From: BQJD01 sp965652415
GTDB taxonomy: Bacteria > Pseudomonadota > Gammaproteobacteria > Arenicellales > CAJQKF01
DNA: 36,018 nt
Direction of reading: 5' to 3'
Assembly (NCBI GenBank): GCA_965652415.1
Contig: CBFGVH010000016.1
Span: 1 to 36,018 of the forward strand
In this document: one piece after another, positions 31,672-36,018 of the stretch
How positions within the stretch are numbered: the first letter of the stretch is position 1
Layout: the number at the start of each line of letters is the position of its first letter
Translations under genes and position numbers: made by a program
Notes under the pieces: generated by a model
Seen by the model: only the letters and a program-made list of their open reading frames with translations
Told to the model about the DNA's origin: nothing
Database searches by the model: none

Positions 31672-32649
31672 TCAGAGGAGGTCCTTGACCGCCTCGCGTT
31701 CCTCGCGCAACTCCTGCTCCGTCGCCGCCATCTTGCGGCGGCTGAACTCGCTGACCGCGAGGTCCTGAACGATCTCCCAGCCACCGTCGCGGCACACGAC
31801 CGGGTACGAGTAGATCACCCCCGGCTCGATGCCGTAGCTGCCGTCGCTCGGCACCGCCATGGAGACCCAGTCGTTCTCCGGCGAGCCGAGCGCCCAGGTG
31901 CGCACATGGTCGATGGCGGCGGACGCGGCCGAGGCCGCGCTTGACGCACCGCGCGCCTTGATGATGGCGGCACCGCGCTGCTGTACCACGGGGATGAACT
32001 CGTTCTCCATCCAGTCCCGCTCGACGAGGTCGACGGCCGGTCTGCCGTCCACAATGGCATGGTGCAGGTCCGGGTACTGGGTGGCCGAGTGGTTGCCCCA
32101 GATGATCATCTTCGACACCGCCGTGGGATGTGCGCCGACGCGCGCGGCGAGCTGGCTGACGGCGCGGTTGTGGTCGAGCCGCGTCATCGCGGTGATCCGC
32201 GCGGGATCGATGTCGGGGGCGTTGGCGGCGGTGATCAGGGCGTTGGTATTGGCCGGATTGCCGACCACAAGGACCTTGACGCCGTCGGCCGCTACCTTGT
32301 TGAGGGCCTTGCCCTGCACGGAGAAGATCTGGGCATTGGCGGTGAGCAGGTCCTTGCGCTCCATGCCCGGACCGCGCGGCCGCGCACCGACGAGCATGGC
32401 GTAGTCGGCGTTCCTGAACGCGGTATCGGCGTTGTCGCTGGTTTCGATGCCGGCCAGCAGCGGGAACGCACAGTCGTCGAGTTCCATCACCACGCCTTCG
32501 AGCGCGGCCATGGCGGGGGGGATCTCCAGGAGCTGCAGGATGACCGGCTGGTCGTCTCCGAGCATGGCGCCGGAAGCGATCCGGAACAACATGGAGTAGC
32601 TGATCTGACCGGCGGCGCCCGTCACCGCGACCCGAACAGGCTTGTTCAT
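31672..32649 (-). CDS. mdh: Malate dehydrogenase
   Basis: The enzyme interconverts malate and oxaloacetate with NAD in the citric acid cycle. The 325-aa product has the cofactor loop VTGAAGQISYSML (residues 9-21), the substrate-binding loop GARPRGPGMERKDLL (88-102), VVGNPANTNALI and the catalytic His H187 in IIWGNHSATQYPD. This is the group typical of Burkholderia and other proteobacteria, not the 312-aa E. coli type. ATG 32649 is preceded by AAGGAG at a good distance. A continuous open frame extends 1.8 kb further upstream, antisense to the 5'-nucleotidase, but it is a GC-rich shadow. It is the promoter-proximal gene ahead of the glycosyltransferase. Confidence 0.97.
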   Translation of the reverse strand: MNKPVRVAVTGAAGQISYSMLFRIASGAMLGDDQPVILQLLEIPPAMAALEGVVMELDDCAFPLLAGIETSDNADTAFRNADYAMLVGARPRGPGMERKDLLTANAQIFSVQGKALNKVAADGVKVLVVGNPANTNALITAANAPDIDPARITAMTRLDHNRAVSQLAARVGAHPTAVSKMIIWGNHSATQYPDLHHAIVDGRPAVDLVERDWMENEFIPVVQQRGAAIIKARGASSAASAASAAIDHVRTWALGSPENDWVSMAVPSDGSYGIEPGVIYSYPVVCRDGGWEIVQDLAVSEFSRRKMAATEQELREEREAVKDLL

Positions 32650-32745
32650 CGAGTAAGCTCCTTGTATTTTTGAGTGCTGATGGCATGCCGCGAGTGCGCG
32701 GCAGCGTCGTTGTGCGACGCAGCATTCTACCCCGAACGAGGCATT

Positions 32746-34419
32746 ATGCAACCTGCACCGACCGACCGAAGACCGCGCCCCGGGCGAGCGCGAACCCTTG
32801 CCGGACGGGCTTTGCGGCTGATCATGCCGACATGGTTCACGGTGCTGGCCGTATCGGCCGCGCCCGCGGCAGGCGCCCAGTTCGCATTGACCATCCTGCA
32901 CATTAATGATCTTCACAGTCGCCTGCAACCGGTCAATGCGTTCAACGCCGCCTGCCCGCCGAGCGCGGACGAGGCGGGCGAATGCTTCGGCGGCATCGCT
33001 CGCGTGAAGACGCTCATCGACGAACGCCGTGCCGCCCTCGAGGCTGCCGGCGAGGCGGTGCTGGTACTCGATGCCGGGGACCAGTTCCAGGGATCGCTGT
33101 TCTACAGGACCTACCGCGGTGAGGCGGCAGCCGAGTTCATGAACTCGGTCGGCTTCGACGCCATGGCGCTCGGCAACCACGAGTTCGACGACGGTCCGAG
33201 TGTTTTGGCTCGGTTCGTGGAGAAACTCGAATTTCCCGTGCTTGGCGCCAACGTCGACGTTACGGCGTCGCCGGACCTGGCCGGCCGCATCGCCCCGTTC
33301 GCGGTGATCGAACGGGGGGGCGGGCGCATCGGCGTCATCGGCGCGCTGACCGAAGACACGAAGGTCATCTCCTCGCCCGGCGCCGACGTGCAATTCCAGC
33401 CGGTCGCGGCCGCACTCGAGCGTGCCGTGGCCGAACTCGAGGAGCTGGGAATCGACAAGATCATCGCCCTGACCCATATCGGCCACCACGCGGATCGCCA
33501 CATCGCCCGCACCGTGCCCGGGATCGATGCTGTCGTCGGCGGGCACTCCCACAGTCTGCTCGCGGATGAGCCCGGCAGCGAGGGCCCTTATCCGGCCAAT
33601 GAGTCCGGCCCCGCGGGCTCGCCGGTCCCCATCGTCCAGGCCCACGCCTACGGACGCCGGGTCGGGGAGTTGCGCCTCGGCTTCGACGCTGCGGGCACTG
33701 TCATTGAATTCGGCGGTACGTCGCACCGGCTCGACGCGTCCGTGGTTGCCCACGCCGCGACGGCGACTCGGGTCGCGGAGCTGGCGGTTCCGTTCGAGGC
33801 GATGATGCGCGAAGTCGTCGCCCGGGTGTCGACACCCGTCGACGCGGGCGGCTGCCGCCGCGGCGAATGCGAGATGGGCAACCTCGTCGCCGATGCCATG
33901 CTCGAGCGGGTCCGCTCCCAGGGCGTGCAACTCGCGTTGATCAACGGAGGCGGCCTTCGTGCCTCGCTCGACGCCGGCGAAGTCACCGCTGCCGAGATCG
34001 CCACGGTGCTGCCGTTCGAGAACACCCTGGCGACGTTTTCCATTTCCGGTACCGGCCTGCTCGCCGCGCTGGAGAACGGCGTGAGCCGGGTCGAGGAGCA
34101 CGCCGGGCGGTTTCCTCAAGTCGCCGGAATGAGGTTCTCCTTCGACCCGTCGGCGCCGCCCGGACACCGCGTCCGCGACGTGTCCGTAGTGACCGGGAAC
34201 GGCTTCGAACCCCTCGACCCCGAACGCGACTACCTTGCCGTCAGCCACGACTACCTGCGTCGCGGCGGCGACGACTACGCCGTCCTTCGTGACGGCGCCA
34301 CCAATGCCTACGATTTCGGTCCGGCGCTGGAATCGGTGGTGACCGACTACCTCGCCGCCCGACCCGACTACCGTGCCCGAATAGAAGGCCGGATCATCGT
34401 GTCGAGTCCCGGCAGTTGA
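32746..34419 (+). CDS. 5'-nucleotidase/2',3'-cyclic phosphodiesterase, UshA-like
   Basis: This periplasmic metallophosphoesterase should remove phosphate from nucleotides so that nucleosides can be taken up. The 557-aa product has a long N-terminus ending in a signal peptide (LRLIMPTWFTVLAVSAAPAAGA). The metal site is built from LHINDLHSRLQPV (D55, H57), VLDAGDQFQGSLF, ALGNHEFDDG, LTHIGHHADRHIA and VVGGHSHSLL. The C-terminal substrate domain follows with CEMGNLVADAMLERV, LINGGGLRASLDAGEVTAAE and LPFENTL. I chose ATG 32746; an internal ATG at 32824 would give a more ordinary signal peptide. It is divergent from mdh. A nucleosidase-like gene lies 2 kb away on the other strand. Confidence 0.93.
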   Translation: MQPAPTDRRPRPGRARTLAGRALRLIMPTWFTVLAVSAAPAAGAQFALTILHINDLHSRLQPVNAFNAACPPSADEAGECFGGIARVKTLIDERRAALEAAGEAVLVLDAGDQFQGSLFYRTYRGEAAAEFMNSVGFDAMALGNHEFDDGPSVLARFVEKLEFPVLGANVDVTASPDLAGRIAPFAVIERGGGRIGVIGALTEDTKVISSPGADVQFQPVAAALERAVAELEELGIDKIIALTHIGHHADRHIARTVPGIDAVVGGHSHSLLADEPGSEGPYPANESGPAGSPVPIVQAHAYGRRVGELRLGFDAAGTVIEFGGTSHRLDASVVAHAATATRVAELAVPFEAMMREVVARVSTPVDAGGCRRGECEMGNLVADAMLERVRSQGVQLALINGGGLRASLDAGEVTAAEIATVLPFENTLATFSISGTGLLAALENGVSRVEEHAGRFPQVAGMRFSFDPSAPPGHRVRDVSVVTGNGFEPLDPERDYLAVSHDYLRRGGDDYAVLRDGATNAYDFGPALESVVTDYLAARPDYRARIEGRIIVSSPGS

Positions 34420-34547
34420 CGACCGTCGCGGCAAAGCACTGGCGCAATGAGCGTTCGGGTTCGGCTAAAATCCACTGACGAGAGAACGGGCAGCGCCGAC
34501 GCGGCGTCGTCCGCACGTTCCACATTCGGCAAGGACGAGACTGGCCA

Positions 34548-35333
34548 GTGATTTCACGGCGTACCGCGTTGGGCCTGATCGGCCTGCTTGCTGTCGGCGC
34601 ATGCCCGGCGGCCGACTCCCAGCTGACGGCGATCACCGGCATCCGCGGCGAGCTTCGCGTCGGCGTGGTCGACAACGCGATCCCCTTCTCCTACGTTCCC
34701 CCCGGAGAACGGGACCTGGCCGGCCACCAGGTCGATCTCGCCCGCCAACTGGCCGCGGACATGGGGGTGAGGCTGCAGCTGATCCCCGACTCGATGGACC
34801 GGTTGGTGCGCCGACTCGGGGAGCGCGACGTCGACATCATCATGGCGGCAACACCAGTGAACCCCGCCATGGCCAAGACAGCGGCGTTCACGCGCCCCTG
34901 GGGTTACACCGGCGTTCTGCCGGTCACGTTGCGAGCCAGTGCCTCCCATTACGCATCCTGGCCGGACTTTCGCGGCAAGGGCCTGAACGTCGGTTTCCGC
35001 CGCGAGCCGCCCACGGGACAATTTCTCTCGCGCCTGCTGCCCAACGCCAAGCCGCGCGTCATCGACTCCACCCCGGCGGCCATCGCTGCACTGGTGGACG
35101 GCTCGATCGACGTGTTCTTCACCAACTCCATCGAAGCATCGGTGATGGCCCGCGGCGACAACCGGGTTGCCGTCCCCGATTTGCCGCAGCCGGCATCGAA
35201 GCATCCGCTGGCCTGCCTGGTACACATCGAGGACGCCATCTGGCTGCACTACGTCAACACGTGGCTGGACCTGAAGCGCGAAACCGGGCTGCTGGACGCA
35301 CTTCACCGCAAATGGGGGCTGCGCGGCCAGTAG
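34548..35333 (+). CDS. Extracellular solute-binding protein, family 3, probable lipoprotein
   Basis: The 261-aa product resembles the amino-acid type of periplasmic binding proteins. The domain starts with GELRVGVVDNAIPFSYVPP and GHQVDLARQLAADMGVRLQL, and the hinge region shows DRLVRRLGERDVDIIMAATP and ALVDGSIDVFFTNSIEA. The N-terminus has a twin-arginine-like SRRTALGL followed by a lipobox-like VGAC at residues 16-19, so it may be a Tat-exported lipoprotein. The start is GTG at 34548, with AAGGACGAG about 10 bases upstream. TAAAAT at 34466-34471 may be a -10 box. No permease or ATPase gene is adjacent, so it could be an orphan receptor or sensor component. Confidence 0.85.
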   Translation: MISRRTALGLIGLLAVGACPAADSQLTAITGIRGELRVGVVDNAIPFSYVPPGERDLAGHQVDLARQLAADMGVRLQLIPDSMDRLVRRLGERDVDIIMAATPVNPAMAKTAAFTRPWGYTGVLPVTLRASASHYASWPDFRGKGLNVGFRREPPTGQFLSRLLPNAKPRVIDSTPAAIAALVDGSIDVFFTNSIEASVMARGDNRVAVPDLPQPASKHPLACLVHIEDAIWLHYVNTWLDLKRETGLLDALHRKWGLRGQ

Positions 35334-35388
35334 GCAGCGAGGGTCAACGCGAATCGCGCCCGGGATCGACGCTCCACGCCAGAACGCG

Positions 35389-35417
35389 AAAAGCCCCGAC
35401 CTTTCGGCCGGGGCTTT
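35389..35417 (-). terminator. Terminator of the rRNA operon, probably bidirectional
   Basis: AAAGCCCC plus GACC (35390-35401) pairs with GGCC plus GGGGCTTT (35406-35417) with one mismatch and a 4-base TTTC loop. On the minus strand the hairpin ends in TTTT, 11 bases after the 5S gene; on the plus strand it ends in TTT and lies 56 bases after the binding-protein stop, so it can serve both convergent units. Confidence 0.85.
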
Positions 35418-35427
35418 CCAGATTTAA

Positions 35428-35546
35428 TGCCTGGCAGTGTCCTACTTTCACATGGGGAGGCCCCACACTATCATCGGCGCTGAGCGTCTTCACTGCTGAG
35501 TTCGGAATGGGATCAGGTGGTTCCCGCTCGCTATGGCCGCCAGGCA
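35428..35546 (-). rRNA. rrf: 5S ribosomal RNA
   Basis: The 119-base minus-strand sequence begins TGCCTGGCGGCCATAGCG and contains the conserved CCATTCCGAACTCAG block. The two ends (TGCCTGGC and GCCAGGCA) pair as the terminal stem. It follows the 23S gene after a 119-base spacer without a tRNA. The spacer shows only small processing-type hairpins. Confidence 0.97.
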
Positions 35547-35665
35547 AGCCTTGATGCAATCGGCGCATCGCCGAAAGCAAATTCGGTAGCAGCAAAGGGC
35601 TGGTATTGCCTGCAATCTTCCCGAGAATGTCGCCGCATGCGGCAGACAATTCATTTGGGTGTTAT

Positions 35666-36018
<353 letters not shown>

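Noticed and set aside
32650..34434. A 920-codon open frame on the minus strand that ends in mdh and runs antisense through the 5'-nucleotidase gene.
   Set aside because: Only the last 325 codons are mdh with its own ribosome site. The rest is low-complexity and antisense to a fully motif-supported nucleotidase; long antisense frames are common at this GC content.
35344..35649. A 101-codon minus-strand frame.
   Set aside because: It lies in the 5S rRNA gene, its spacer and the terminator, so it is not a protein gene.
35547..35665. Possible tRNA in the 23S-5S spacer.
   Set aside because: No cloverleaf could be formed; only short hairpins are present.

Overview
The window is high-GC bacterial chromosome, almost fully coding, with no intergenic gap above about 225 bp. 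The gene set points to a gammaproteobacterium: a YciO-type protein beside trpS and scpAB, pcnB-folK, the order purN/purM ... hda, wrbA, arsC, yihY (which I recall from Pseudomonas), clpS-clpA and an isocitrate lyase. It is not an obvious enteric or pseudomonad, and I cannot place it to genus. I see no insertion sequence, prophage, CRISPR array or clear island.

Layout. 1-5333 (minus): one tightly packed run, pcnB-folK-yciO-trpS-scpA-scpB, covering RNA 3' processing, folate synthesis, tRNA charging and chromosome condensation. scpB runs off the left edge inside a 9-bp repeat that encodes an acidic tail. A tRNA-Glu(CUC) gene lies divergent to it. 5528-8384: an SRPBCC protein, then proS and a lytic transglycosylase on the plus strand. 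8381-12134 (minus): five coupled genes, a YihY/BrkB membrane protein, a periplasmic thioredoxin-fold protein, a TolC-like outer-membrane factor, a HlyD-like adaptor and an acylphosphatase. 12190-17009: a LysM lipoprotein, arsC-like and wrbA-like genes, hda, a pgsA-like phosphatidyltransferase, purM and purN. 17102-22372: clpA, clpS, aceA and a divergent CysB-like LysR regulator that may control aceA.

22435-28274: an unrecognised secreted protein, mnmA, a large DUF3604 protein coupled to mnmA, a kinase-fold protein and a CsgG-like protein. 28290-32649 (minus): mdh, then a glycosyltransferase, a nucleosidase-like protein, a spore-photoproduct-lyase-family radical SAM protein and an SDR, the last four chained by 4-base start/stop overlaps. 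32746-35333: a UshA-like 5'-nucleotidase and a solitary substrate-binding protein. 35389-36018: the 3' end of an rRNA operon on the minus strand (23S end, 5S, terminator).

The two stretches most likely to hold an undescribed system are the YihY-thioredoxin-TolC-HlyD-acylphosphatase unit, which looks like an export machine without a recognised inner-membrane pump, and the SPL-family/nucleosidase-like/GT2/SDR chain. Functions come from motifs and remembered family features only; no database search or alignment was run.
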